From: an uncultured Erythrobacter sp.
GTDB lineage: Bacteria; Pseudomonadota; Alphaproteobacteria; Sphingomonadales; Sphingomonadaceae
Assembly (NCBI RefSeq): GCF_947502395.1
Contig: NZ_CANMZM010000002.1
Span: forward strand, 372,001 to 436,000
Reading direction: 5' to 3'
Length of the DNA stretch: 64,000 nt
The notes beneath the pieces were generated by a model, which was given only the letters and a program-made list of their open reading frames with translations, was not told the origin of the DNA and did not search any database. The translations under genes were made by a program, and so were the position numbers. Positions 45,519 through 54,369 of the stretch are shown here, one piece after another. Position 1 is the first letter of the stretch; each line of letters begins with the position of its first letter.

Positions 45519-45534
45519 ACACTATAATTTGGGG
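45519..45534 (-). promoter_or_regulatory. Candidate NrdR box
   Basis: ACACTATAATTTGGGG fits 12 of 16 positions of the NrdR consensus as I recall it (acaCwAtATaTwGtgt), upstream of nrdA. NrdR boxes normally come in pairs ~31 bases apart; I found no second one. Confidence 0.25.
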
Positions 45535-45888
45535 GTCCACTCCGAACCGAACCACCAGATGATGAATCAACGGGTGGAATCGGTCAACGGTCAATTAACT
45601 ATGAAATCGCACCAAAACCGATCAGAACCTTATGCTGCAGTGCAGCGACGCGTGCTCAAAGCTTGAGTCGTGAGTTGCGCAAGCCCCAAATTGAATCTGT
45701 GAAGAAAAATTTGGTGATTGAATCATGTGAATCAATCCTTGAATCTTTTGTAAAAGGGCTTGCAAGAATGTTGCGTGCTTTGACGGCGGATGATGGAGGG
45801 CTGATTGACCGGATTGATCGCGTTCGCAGACCCAGTATGGCAAGAAGTTGGAAGCGGAACGACAGCCAAAGCAAAGTGAGGAAACTTC

Positions 45889-46149
45889 GTGATCAACCGC
45901 GCAGCGCTCAGCCAATGTGTTGATGCACCCGTCCTGAAAAGATCGTTGGTCGTGTCCGCCATTGTTGGCACGATTCTATGCGCGATCAATCAGGGTGATG
46001 CGATCCTCGCAGGAGAAATGCCGGTGATCTGGAAGGTGATCCTCACCTATATCGTGCCTTTTTGCGTGGCGACCTATGGCGCTTACAGCGCCTGCGTTGC
46101 TCACTCAAAGATGATGCAAGGCAAACGCGAAGTCACACCAAGCGATTAA
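45889..46149 (+). CDS. NrtS family (nitrate/nitrite transport-type) small membrane protein
   Basis: 86 residues with two hydrophobic segments and the text VGTILCAINQGDAILAG and WKVILTYIVPFCVATYGAYSA, which I associate with NrtS, a small nitrate/nitrite transporter described in cyanobacteria. The start is GTG 45889, with GAGGAA five bases upstream. Transport of nitrate here is inferred from family only; no nitrate gene is nearby. Confidence 0.75.
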   Translation: MINRAALSQCVDAPVLKRSLVVSAIVGTILCAINQGDAILAGEMPVIWKVILTYIVPFCVATYGAYSACVAHSKMMQGKREVTPSD

Positions 46150-47060
46150 GCAGGCTCAGGAGCCTTTACGCTAACTGAGCGGGCGTGTTCCGCTACGTGC
46201 TGTGCCAATGGCTCGATCAGTTCGAGCGGCAAATCATGCCCCCATCCTGGGAAAGTGACCAGCTTCGCGCCTGGGATATGCTGGGCAGTGTCTTCACCTC
46301 CGGCAAGCTTCACCAGCGGATCATCCTCGCCATGGAGCACCAAGGTTGGAGCACTCACACCCGCAAGGCGCGAGCGACGACAGCCATCATCGATGATTGC
46401 GGCCAATTGGCGCGGCAGACCTGCGGGATAGATGCTGCGGCGGACCATTCTCAAGGTCCTCTCCCGATTGCGCTCAACATCGATCGGATAGCCCGGCGAG
46501 CCGATATTGCGCGCGATGTTAAGGCCGTGCGCGATCAGGTCCTCTTCTTCGAGCGATTTTGGCGGTGCAACCAGTGCTTCCATCGCGTTCTTGTCCGCCA
46601 TCGGAAGCGAGCCATTGCCCGTTGTCGACATGATTGATGTCAGCGAGTGAAGGCGATCAGGATGATTGATGGCGACGAGTTGCGCAATCATCCCACCCAT
46701 GCTCGCACCGACAATATGAGCCTTGTCAATCTTAAGTGCGCTCAAAAGGCCAACGGCATCATTCGCCATGGCCTCAAGCGAGTAGGGCACTTTGGCTGGC
46801 CAGCCGATTTTCTGCCTGATGATCTGCCACGCAGGTTTGGGTGCCTTTGCACCTTCAAACTTCTGGCTGAGGCCAATGTCGCGGTTGTCAAAGCGGACCA
46901 CACGGAAGCTATGCCCCACCAACGCCTCAATCAGCTCATCAGGCCACAAAATCATCTGTGCGCCCAACCCCATAATCAACAGGATCGTCTCATGCGAGGG
47001 GTCGCCGTTGTCCTCGTAGAAAAGCTCGATCCCGGTGTTGGGAGTGGTGATTGTGGGCAT
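46146..47060 (-). CDS. Alpha/beta hydrolase
   Basis: 304 residues of the alpha/beta-hydrolase fold: LLIMGLGAQMILWP (oxyanion region), RFDNRDIGLS, IVGASMGGMIAQ (nucleophile elbow Ser), LVLHGEDDPLV (Asp) and FPGWGHDLP (His). The layout is that of soluble esterases/ester hydrolases acting on small substrates. No operon partner; it ends tail-to-tail with the NrtS-like gene, overlapping four bases. Confidence 0.9.
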   Translation of the reverse strand: MPTITTPNTGIELFYEDNGDPSHETILLIMGLGAQMILWPDELIEALVGHSFRVVRFDNRDIGLSQKFEGAKAPKPAWQIIRQKIGWPAKVPYSLEAMANDAVGLLSALKIDKAHIVGASMGGMIAQLVAINHPDRLHSLTSIMSTTGNGSLPMADKNAMEALVAPPKSLEEEDLIAHGLNIARNIGSPGYPIDVERNRERTLRMVRRSIYPAGLPRQLAAIIDDGCRRSRLAGVSAPTLVLHGEDDPLVKLAGGEDTAQHIPGAKLVTFPGWGHDLPLELIEPLAQHVAEHARSVSVKAPEPA

Positions 47061-47317
47061 AGAAGATTCAGTCCCTTGAATAGAATGAGGTGACCTAACA
47101 ACCAGACAAGCTGTGGAAGAGCAAGTGTGGTTCTCACGCCATGGCGATTCAAACCGATTTCCGTCTCCGCGATCGACCGGTCTCAGAGCTCAACTGCTCG
47201 TGAAGAGGCTTGGAAGTAGTGCCCTTTGGCTAGCTCAGGAGGAGTATTCAAAAAACCTGATTTCGTCAGTTATTTGGGCTGCGGTGAATAGCTTGCACCA
47301 CAAAGAGGAGAACTGAA

Positions 47318-47476
47318 ATGAAAGACCTGACCAACAAGGAAACGAGCGAAGTATCCGGCGGTATCATCGGACTGGTTATTGCCTATATCGCTGAAAAAAC
47401 CGGCGGGAACGAGCGTGCTAAGGAATTCCGCGAGAAGACCGGTGACAGCATGTTCGGCAGCGGTAATATGAAATAA
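47318..47476 (+). CDS. Small peptide with double-glycine leader (bacteriocin-like)
   Basis: 52 residues from ATG 47318, with AGAGGAG seven bases upstream. Leader MKDLTNKETSEVSGG fits the double-glycine consensus: Leu at -12, Glu at -8, Val at -4, Gly-Gly at -2/-1. Cleavage would release a 37-residue peptide, hydrophobic first (IIGLVIAYIAEK), then charged (ERAKEFREK), ending GSGNMK, without cysteine. Such leaders are cut during export by C39-type ABC transporters; no exporter, immunity or modification gene is in the window. An intrinsic terminator follows eight bases after the stop, so it is a one-gene transcript. A bacteriocin or signalling peptide is inferred. Confidence 0.72.
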   Translation: MKDLTNKETSEVSGGIIGLVIAYIAEKTGGNERAKEFREKTGDSMFGSGNMK

Positions 47477-47483
47477 ACTCAAC

Positions 47484-47517
47484 TTGGTGGGGCGCGCTTT
47501 TTGTGCGCCCCACCTTC
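47484..47517 (+). terminator. Terminator after the double-glycine peptide gene
   Basis: GGTGGGGCGC and GCGCCCCACC form a perfect 10-bp stem with a T-rich loop, followed by TTC. It also overlaps the end of the opposite TraB/GumN gene. Confidence 0.75.
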
Positions 47518-48466
47518 ATCCAGCAGGGCGCCAGTCGGGACCGCCTATAAGAAAATCCTGCGCTTCAAGCTGGTCGAGCACACCATCGGGCTCGGCCAGA
47601 ACGCGCAAAGGCACAACCGCAAGCGTCACACCGGTTTGCTCAGACGCGTCAGAAATCATGCTGATCCATTGGCCGCGAATTTCATCGCCCAGTTCATCAT
47701 CGGCCCACGGCCAACAACGGCTCAGAGCGATTTCAAGCGGATTGTCCATAACCGCCGGAATATCGAAGCTGCGCCAATCATCGCCGCGCTTTTCAATGAT
47801 GGGTTGACCCGCCTCAGTCGCATCCATCGCCGCTTCGAGGCACGGGATGTGGCTTTCAGGCGGGGCCTCGGCGAGATTATCGAGCAAGTCTTCGCCACGG
47901 AACCGCTCTGGCCGGGTGATCGGCACATCGGCGCGGTTCGCCGCCTTCTTGACGATATCGGTTGCGTCTTTCGTAGTGTCATCATCGAAATCAAGTCGCC
48001 GCGCAAGCAGATCAAAGCTCGTCATCAGGAAGGAGCGGCGATCGTAGTCGATGTCATACTCGGCCTCGAGCGCCGCCAGCCGGGCGCGTTGGGCGGCGCT
48101 TAGATACTCCCCTGCCACGGTCTTGTCGGGCAGTTTGGTGAATCGCCCCCCGCGAAAAATCAGGCGGAAAAAATCACCAGGCGAGAATTTGGGCGCTGCG
48201 CGAATAATCACACGGTCCGCCTCTTTGGTCGCCTCTTCCAGTCGGTCGGGGAACCACGGGGTGGACTTGGGCACAGCGCGGATCTCTCCCACGAGGATGA
48301 CGGTGCCGCTGTCTGTATCAATCGTCCACATAGGCGCGCCAGAACGCTGCGCGGTGACGACGATTGCATTTTGGGGCGTTGGCTCTTGGGCAAAGGCAGA
48401 AACCGCCGATAGGCCGAAGAGAACAGCGCACGCGAATTGCCAGGCAGGAAGCTGTCTGATCATCAT
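47516..48466 (-). CDS. TraB/GumN family protein, exported
   Basis: 316 residues with a signal peptide (ending VSAFAQ). The TraB/GumN elements are the N-terminal MWTIDTDSGTVILVGEIRAVP strand pair, the middle helices and the C-terminal FLIGGPDWRPAG. The GxxH-type first motif is degenerate (GEIRAVP instead of GTxHxxP), so if the family is a Tiki-like metalloprotease this copy may be inactive. The function is unknown. Confidence 0.8.
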   Translation of the reverse strand: MMIRQLPAWQFACAVLFGLSAVSAFAQEPTPQNAIVVTAQRSGAPMWTIDTDSGTVILVGEIRAVPKSTPWFPDRLEEATKEADRVIIRAAPKFSPGDFFRLIFRGGRFTKLPDKTVAGEYLSAAQRARLAALEAEYDIDYDRRSFLMTSFDLLARRLDFDDDTTKDATDIVKKAANRADVPITRPERFRGEDLLDNLAEAPPESHIPCLEAAMDATEAGQPIIEKRGDDWRSFDIPAVMDNPLEIALSRCWPWADDELGDEIRGQWISMISDASEQTGVTLAVVPLRVLAEPDGVLDQLEAQDFLIGGPDWRPAG

Positions 48467-48649
48467 CGGTTGAGCGCTACGGCACGCATCCTGACTGCCT
48501 CCTGTACGATCGGGCGGACTAGTGCATCTGTGCGATTTCTTGCCCGATTAAAAGTCCGTAACCCAAAGGCTCCGTGTTCCTGCATAGGGTCGCAGGAGAG
48601 CGGCAGCGGTGACGCGAAGACTGCTGCCGCTCTTCCCCCCAAATTTGAC

Positions 48650-50263
48650 CTAAGGCACCAGCACCGTATCCCTGACCGAAGTTTTTAGTTCGGGGTAATC
48701 AAGTGTGTAATGCAGGCCCCGGCTCTCTTTGCGGCGTAGCGCGGATTGCACGATCAGCTCGGCTGATTGAAGCAGGTTTCTGAGTTCGATCAGGTCAGTC
48801 GTCACAACAAAGCTGCCGTAATACTCCTCCACCTCTTGGCGAAGGAGGGCAATACGATTGGCGGCGCGTTCCAGCCTTTTTGTGGTGCGCACAATGCCGA
48901 CATAGTTCCACATAAAGCGGCGGATTTCGGTCCAGTTTTGCTTGATCACCACCTGCTCGTCCGAATCCGACACGCGGCTTTCATCCCATGGGAGGATGGT
49001 GGGTGGGTCCGGCAATTGGTCCCACATGGTGAGGATGTCAGAGGCGGCAGCCTCTCCAAACACAAAACACTCCAACAGCGAGTTTGAGGCCAAGCGGTTC
49101 GCGCCGTGAAGGCCGCTTTCGGTGCATTCGCCCGCTGCCCAAAGGCCCGGCAAGTCGGTGCGCGCAAACAGGTCCACCACAATGCCGCCGCAGGTATAGT
49201 GCTGCGCCGGAACGACCGGAATCGGCTCCTTGGTCATATCAATGCCAAGGCCCATCAGCTTGTCATGGATCGTCGGGAAATGCCCCTTCACAAATTCAGG
49301 CGGCTGGTGACTGATATCGAGATGGACGTAGTCCAGGCCAAAGCGCTTAATCTGATCATCGATCGCGCGCGCCACCACATCACGCGGAGCCAGCTCCATC
49401 CGCTCGGCATCATATTCGGTCATAAAGCGATGGCCGGACTCAGGGTGCTTGAGATGCCCACCCTCACCGCGGACCGCTTCTGTGATGAGGAAGTTCTTGA
49501 CCTCCAGATTGTAGAGGCAGGTCGGGTGGAACTGCATCATCTCCATATTGGAAACGCGCGCACCGGCCCGCCAAGCCATGGCGATACCATCTCCGGTCGC
49601 GCCGCGCGGAGCGGTGGAGAATTGATAGACCCGGCCAGCGCCGCCAGCCGCCATAATCGTTGCCCGTGCCACATGGCGTTCTACCCGTCCGGTCTCTTCG
49701 TTGAGCGCATAAACGCCCCAGACATGGCCAGCGCCGGAGAAGTCCTCACGGTTGCGGTCGGTGATAAGGTCAATCGCGGTGCGCCCCCCGAGCATGGTGA
49801 TGTTGGGGTTCGCCTCAGCCGCTTTGAGCAAGGCCGATTGCACCGCCCATCCGGTCGCATCATCGACATGGACGATCCGGCGGTGCGAATGTCCACCTTC
49901 TCGCGTGAGGTGAAGATCACCTGAGTCCTTGTTGAAAGGAACACCAAGCTCAACCAGTCGATCAATGCTTTCCGGGGCGCGCTCGATCACAAACTCAACC
50001 GCCTCACGGTCGTTGAGGCCTGCGCCCGCAACCATCGTATCGCGCACATGGTTCTCAAACGTATCGCCAGCATCGAGCACAGCGGCAATCCCGCCTTGTG
50101 CCCAGGCGGTCGACCCACCGGTAAGCGAACCCTTTGCCAGCACCAAGACGCGTTTGTTGGTTGCCAGCTCTAGCGCAGCTGTGAGGCCAGCGGCCCCTGA
50201 TCCAATGATGATAACGTCATAGGCGCTGCCTTGCGCGCCGCTCATATCAGATTGATTGGCCAT
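48650..50263 (-). CDS. nadB: L-aspartate oxidase
   Basis: 537 residues. NadB oxidises L-aspartate to iminoaspartate with FAD, the first step of de novo NAD synthesis. Visible are DVIIIGSGAAGLTAALEL, GSTAWAQGGIAAVLDAGDT, FHPTCLYN, the catalytic loop AQHYTCGGIVVD and GECTESGLHGANRLASNSLLE, then the fumarate-reductase-type helical C-terminus. ATG 50263 is the family start; a longer frame to 50353 is not supported. No nadA or nadC is adjacent. Confidence 0.95.
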   Translation of the reverse strand: MANQSDMSGAQGSAYDVIIIGSGAAGLTAALELATNKRVLVLAKGSLTGGSTAWAQGGIAAVLDAGDTFENHVRDTMVAGAGLNDREAVEFVIERAPESIDRLVELGVPFNKDSGDLHLTREGGHSHRRIVHVDDATGWAVQSALLKAAEANPNITMLGGRTAIDLITDRNREDFSGAGHVWGVYALNEETGRVERHVARATIMAAGGAGRVYQFSTAPRGATGDGIAMAWRAGARVSNMEMMQFHPTCLYNLEVKNFLITEAVRGEGGHLKHPESGHRFMTEYDAERMELAPRDVVARAIDDQIKRFGLDYVHLDISHQPPEFVKGHFPTIHDKLMGLGIDMTKEPIPVVPAQHYTCGGIVVDLFARTDLPGLWAAGECTESGLHGANRLASNSLLECFVFGEAAASDILTMWDQLPDPPTILPWDESRVSDSDEQVVIKQNWTEIRRFMWNYVGIVRTTKRLERAANRIALLRQEVEEYYGSFVVTTDLIELRNLLQSAELIVQSALRRKESRGLHYTLDYPELKTSVRDTVLVP

Positions 50264-50337
50264 AGTGCGCTGCCATGGCGCGAAGGCTTTGCTGTGGCAA
50301 GACTTTGACCGTCGTTTCGCCTGTCTCGAAGCGCCGC

Positions 50338-51339
50338 CTAAAACGCGAAGCAATCGAGATCGTCAGCAACGCTGACCGGCCCTTCATAGTTCTCTGCAAT
50401 GGCAGCCAGATTGTCATCAATACGGCTAAGGCTGCGCTCCATATTATGGGTCAGGACCAGGCGAAGCGGCGCAAGCTTTGCCGCGAGATCGCCAATTTCT
50501 GAGGGGGTGCGGTGCAATCCGCGCGGCTGCCCCTCCTCTCCATTGATGACATGGTGTGCAAACAGGATCGAAGGTGCCGTCCCAGCCAGAGCTTCTGCAA
50601 AACCCTCGCTCAGGAAACTCTGATCACCGGTAATGGTAATGCTCTTTCCATCCACCTCAATCACATATCCGAGCGCGGGCACCGGGCCATGATGGACCGG
50701 TAGAGCGCTGACTGAATAATCGGGAGATACGGCAACATCCTGAGCTGGACCCGCGCCTTCCGGAGACATGGCATCGCGCGCTTCAATAAGAGGTTTGTTC
50801 TCGGTCCCATCAAGGTAGCCACCATTGTAGGCAAAGGCACCGCTCTGTTTCGACAACAAACGCTCTAGGAAGGTCGAGGTCGCTGGGAAGCGCGGCGCCG
50901 CTCCCGGACCGAAAATGACAAGCGGCTCAGTCCGACCCTCAAACCCGCCCGAATTAAGCACATCGATCAAATCACCTGCGTGATCGGCGTGTAGGTGGGT
51001 TAGGAGGATTGCCTCGAGTGTCTCAATCTTCCCTCCAGCCTCAGCAAAGCGCAGGAAACTCCCCGAGCCGGCATCAATCAGCAGTCGCGGCTCGCCATCA
51101 ATCCATAACAGATAGGAGGTCGCAGCGCGCCCCGGCACGCCGCCTTCCGCAATCGGGCCGCCACTTCCCAGAACTTGAAGCGCTGCCCCATCGGTGGGGC
51201 AGTCCATAGGCTGCTCTGCTCGGGGGTAGGCCTGTTCAGCGCCTGCATTTGTCACGTCCACCTCAGCTGTCTCGTGCGAACTGCAAGCTGAAGCTGTGAG
51301 CGCAACGGCAACGGCTAGGGAAACTCTCTTACTAAGCAA
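50338..51339 (-). CDS. Metallo-beta-lactamase-fold lipoprotein
   Basis: 333 residues. Signal peptide with lipobox TASAC (Cys ~18). The MBL core has LTHLHADHAGDL (HxHxDH), TGDQSFLSEG (Asp) and a late FAHHVINGEEG His, like RNase Z/arylsulfatase-type MBL enzymes. Hydrolysis of an ester or phosphodiester in the periplasm is likely; the substrate is unknown. The start is TTG 51339, preceded by GGGAGGGAG. It lies upstream of nadB on the same strand with a 75-base gap. Confidence 0.82.
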   Translation of the reverse strand: MLSKRVSLAVAVALTASACSSHETAEVDVTNAGAEQAYPRAEQPMDCPTDGAALQVLGSGGPIAEGGVPGRAATSYLLWIDGEPRLLIDAGSGSFLRFAEAGGKIETLEAILLTHLHADHAGDLIDVLNSGGFEGRTEPLVIFGPGAAPRFPATSTFLERLLSKQSGAFAYNGGYLDGTENKPLIEARDAMSPEGAGPAQDVAVSPDYSVSALPVHHGPVPALGYVIEVDGKSITITGDQSFLSEGFAEALAGTAPSILFAHHVINGEEGQPRGLHRTPSEIGDLAAKLAPLRLVLTHNMERSLSRIDDNLAAIAENYEGPVSVADDLDCFAF

Positions 51340-51631
51340 TGCTCCCTCCCAGTGTTCCGGCTCGGCATTGCCAAGTTTTAATGCCGGTGCGCCCGTCTGG
51401 TTCGCTAAACCTACAGCTCCGGGTTTCAGAGAAGAAGAGCTGTTCCATGTCATTGATCTCATTTGTGCATTGCCAGTTTGGATTTCATACACCCAACCGG
51501 CGCCAGGTTCATTGGGACGGCCGCAGTTTTCATGGGACTTGCAAACACTGTGATGCAAGGCTTGAGCACGTTTCACGCCGCAATTGGCGTGAGCCAAAGG
51601 TCCAAGCGAGTCGCGGCCTGATGCGATAGAG

Positions 51632-52585
51632 CTAGGATCCGCCCGATCCTGTCAATTGTACAAAGACATCCTCCAAATCAGCTTCGCGCGTGGTCACATC
51701 TTCGACTGTGAGGCCCTGCCCCTGAAGTATACCGAGCACTTGGCCCGCGTTCATTTCATCCTTGTCATAGGTTATCTCAACCCCGCGCTCGCCTACTAGC
51801 TCAGCTTTGCGAAAAGCTGCGTGCGCAGGCGCGCTTTGCAAATCTTCGGACACTGTCACCGCGACAATTTTCTCGCGCGCCATATCGACAAGCTCACGCG
51901 TGGGTTTGTGGGCGATCAACTCACCATGGTTGATGATCGCGATTTGGTCGCACAGCTCCTCAGCCTCTTCGAGATAGTGTGTTGTCAGCACGATGGTGAC
52001 GCCTTCCCGGTTCAGTTCGGTCACCAAGTCCCAGAGTTGGCGGCGCAGTTCGACATCGACCCCAGCCGTGGGCTCATCGAGGACAAGGATAGGTGGCGAA
52101 TGCACCATGGCTTTCGCCACCAGAAGCCGCCGCTTCATGCCGCCCGACAGCGTGCGGGCATAGGCGTTGCGCTTGTCTGCAAGACGCACCGCTTCGAGCA
52201 ATTCCTCGCTGCGTCGATCCTTGGGGCCGATACCGTAAAAGCCGCCTTGGTTTTCGAGCACTTCGAACGGGGTAAAGAAGGGATCAAACACGATCTCCTG
52301 GGGTACGATCCCAATTGCGCGGCTGGCGTTGCGGCGATGCTGATCGATATCAAAGCCCCAGATCTCCGCCGAGCCGGAAGTCTTGTTAACGAGGCCGGCA
52401 AGAATGTTGATCAAGGTCGATTTACCAGCGCCATTGGGCCCGAGTAGTCCGAAAATCGAACCCTCGGGCACATCAAAGCTCACACCTTTAAGCGCGAGTT
52501 TCCCCTCCGCATCACCGCCTGTTGCGCCTTTGGGCGGGGCATAGCGTTTTACGATATTGTCGATGCGAATGGCTGGCGCGGTCAT
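51632..52585 (-). CDS. ABC transporter ATP-binding protein (ABC-2/CcmA type), no permease nearby
   Basis: 317 residues. Walker A is LLGPNGAGKSTLIN, signature TLSGGMKRRLLVAKA, Walker B ILVLDEPTAGVD with THYLEEAEEL downstream. The C-terminal ~80 residues are the DUF4162-like tail of ABC-2 exporters. No permease gene lies adjacent within the window on either side: downstream is the MBL lipoprotein, upstream a divergent DUF4402 gene. The start ATG 52585 has no clear Shine-Dalgarno. Confidence 0.92.
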   Translation of the reverse strand: MTAPAIRIDNIVKRYAPPKGATGGDAEGKLALKGVSFDVPEGSIFGLLGPNGAGKSTLINILAGLVNKTSGSAEIWGFDIDQHRRNASRAIGIVPQEIVFDPFFTPFEVLENQGGFYGIGPKDRRSEELLEAVRLADKRNAYARTLSGGMKRRLLVAKAMVHSPPILVLDEPTAGVDVELRRQLWDLVTELNREGVTIVLTTHYLEEAEELCDQIAIINHGELIAHKPTRELVDMAREKIVAVTVSEDLQSAPAHAAFRKAELVGERGVEITYDKDEMNAGQVLGILQGQGLTVEDVTTREADLEDVFVQLTGSGGS

Positions 52586-52739
52586 GAGGATACGCCATAA
52601 AGATGGCGCGCATAGACGCAAGTGCGCCCAAATATGAAGAGCCCATTAAGTTTGTTTGATCAGCATCTGCACACATCCGCCATGTAGCGGGGAAAGCGTG
52701 GAACACTGCGCAAAACACTATTCATGGCACTCGGGTGCT

Positions 52740-53279
52740 ATGGTCCGCTTCATGGTCATGGCGATGGTGGCTGCGCTATGGTTAGCCTCAGCAGCTGCAT
52801 ATGCTCAATCGACGACAAGCGTCGATGCGCGCACAACTCTCGTTGACCCGCTGTCTCTTGCGAAACTTTCAGATATGGACTTCGGAGATCTGATCGTGAC
52901 GACCGGTGGGACGGTTGTGCTTTCTGCTGATCCCGTTCCCACATGCACTACGTCAGGGGGAGTAACCCACACCCAAGAATGTCAGCCTGCAACCTTTGCT
53001 GGATTGGGCCAGGCAGGGCAGCGGGTGCGCATTCGGCGCCCGATCGGACGGACCATCACGCTGACCGGTCCAGGCACAGACATGACTGTGACAGACATCA
53101 CAATTGACGGCGGCGCGACACTCAACCCGGTCAATTCCAATCCCAATTTTGAGCGCTTCACGATCAATACGTTCGATGGCACTTTCATCTTTCGCGTGGG
53201 TGGCACGCTCAATGTCAATGCCAATCAGCAGCCCGGTGTTTATACTGGCACATTCGATATTCGACTGGACTATCAATAG
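52740..53279 (+). CDS. DUF4402 domain protein, exported (first of two)
   Basis: 179 residues. A signal peptide (ending AAAYAQ) is followed by an all-beta DUF4402 domain: LVDPLSLAKLSDMDFGDLIV near the N-terminus and GTLNVNANQQPGVYTGTFDIRLDYQ at the end, both family hallmarks. Two cysteines (CTTSGG..., ECQP) may form a disulfide. DUF4402 proteins are pilus-subunit-like secreted or surface proteins, but no chaperone or usher is near. Confidence 0.82.
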   Translation: MVRFMVMAMVAALWLASAAAYAQSTTSVDARTTLVDPLSLAKLSDMDFGDLIVTTGGTVVLSADPVPTCTTSGGVTHTQECQPATFAGLGQAGQRVRIRRPIGRTITLTGPGTDMTVTDITIDGGATLNPVNSNPNFERFTINTFDGTFIFRVGGTLNVNANQQPGVYTGTFDIRLDYQ

Positions 53280-53357
53280 CCGCTTGCCGAGCCACATAGC
53301 CATTCTCGAGCTTAACCTGGTTGAAATTGGCCCTCGCTCGGATTAACCGGTTGAGCC

Positions 53358-53639
53358 ATGACCAATCTGGTACCTGAAATCATCAAAGTCGAAACCCGCC
53401 GCGTAAGCTGCGACGGGGCAAGCTCTATCCGCGGCGGCAAAGGGTATCGCCCGGCAGCCCTTGGTCATCCGCGCGTCTTTATGGAAATCGATGAGCATGG
53501 CTATGTCGATTGCGGCTATTGCGACCGGCGCTTTGTCTTGCGCGGCGGCGCTGCCGACACGCCCGGCATTGAATTGAAGCCCGATATTGCCGCTGGATCG
53601 GACCCCGGATTTGCCAAATCCAGCGGCTCAGACGCCTAA
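53358..53639 (+). CDS. Zinc-finger (CHCC/NDUFS6-like) protein
   Basis: 93 residues. GHPRVFMEIDEHGYVDCGYC plus an upstream Cys (RVSCDG) gives the Cys-His-Cys-Cys zinc site of the zf-CHCC family, related to the mitochondrial complex I subunit NDUFS6. In alphaproteobacteria it is a small soluble complex-I accessory. It lies between two DUF4402 genes without obvious functional link. Confidence 0.88.
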   Translation: MTNLVPEIIKVETRRVSCDGASSIRGGKGYRPAALGHPRVFMEIDEHGYVDCGYCDRRFVLRGGAADTPGIELKPDIAAGSDPGFAKSSGSDA

Positions 53640-53705
53640 AAGTTCAACCTAATTTAAGTCTTTCGCCTTAATGGTCAGCCCCAAGAAACGGGTTAGCCAT
53701 CATCC

Positions 53706-54251
53706 ATGATTGAACTAAGAAAATTGGTCGCGCTGCTTGGCGCATTTCTCAGCATTTGGGCGGTGCCATCGACCGCGATTGCACAGCAGACTGAGCAAGC
53801 CGATGCACGGGTCTTCCTTGTCACGCCTCTCAGCTTTGTTAAGCAACTCGATCTCGATTTCGGCCAGATCATCCCGAGCGACACCGCGGGTGTTGTGGTG
53901 ATGGATTCTGCGGGGAACATCTTTACCGGAGGCGGCGTCACCCAGGTTGAGGGGACCCAGCAGCCCGCGCGTTTCGCTGGTTTTGGCCAATTTAACCAAA
54001 CCGTGCTGATCAACGTGAATGCCACCTCCTATATTCTGACTCGCAATGGCGGGACGGAGACCATGCTGATGGACACGCTCCTGATCGGTAGCCAGCCCCC
54101 GATCATCATCAACACCAATCCGCGTCGGTTCCGCATCGCTAATCCGGCCGGCTTCTTCTTCTTCACCATTGCGGGGCGCCTGCAGGTGCCCGCGAATGCC
54201 GTGCCGGGCGTTTACGAAGGTGAGTTTACAGTTACGCTCGAATACGAGTGA
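53706..54251 (+). CDS. DUF4402 domain protein, exported (second of two)
   Basis: 181 residues: signal peptide (ending AIAQQ), then the same scheme as the upstream gene: VFLVTPLSFVKQLDLDFGQII, ARFAGFGQFNQTVLINV, and GRLQVPANAVPGVYEGEFTV near the C-terminus. It has no cysteine pair. It is a diverged paralogue of the first, probably a secreted fimbrial-like protein. Confidence 0.82.
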   Translation: MIELRKLVALLGAFLSIWAVPSTAIAQQTEQADARVFLVTPLSFVKQLDLDFGQIIPSDTAGVVVMDSAGNIFTGGGVTQVEGTQQPARFAGFGQFNQTVLINVNATSYILTRNGGTETMLMDTLLIGSQPPIIINTNPRRFRIANPAGFFFFTIAGRLQVPANAVPGVYEGEFTVTLEYE

Positions 54252-54261
54252 TTGTGCGCCA

Positions 54262-54284
54262 GTTCGCCGTAAATCACGGCGAAC
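54262..54284. terminator. Stem-loop after the second DUF4402 gene
   Basis: GTTCGCCGT-aaatc-ACGGCGAAC is a perfect nine-base stem with a five-base loop, starting 11 bases past the stop. There is no T-run. Confidence 0.5.
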
Positions 54285-54369
54285 CCCTCCTTGTGATATA
54301 CAAGTCATCGGTCAGCTAAGGTTAAGCGAGACACTCGCACCTTGATCATTTGGCTTGAAGGAGATTGTT

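Larger units (their letters stand above)
45286..45888. other. Intergenic region upstream of nrdA
   Basis: No gene is convincing here. It holds a LexA-like direct repeat (45349-45363), an NrdR-like box (45519-45534), a GCTGCA-G-TGCAGC palindrome near 45633, and an imperfect 22-bp palindrome at 45716-45737 upstream of nrtS. Confidence 0.5.

Noticed and set aside
45663..45923. 86-codon plus-strand frame upstream of nrtS
   Set aside because: It has no ribosome-binding site or recognisable family and overlaps the well-supported nrtS start.
47270..47482. 70-codon minus-strand frame across the double-glycine peptide
   Set aside because: It is the antisense shadow of the peptide gene, which has a ribosome site and terminator on the plus strand.
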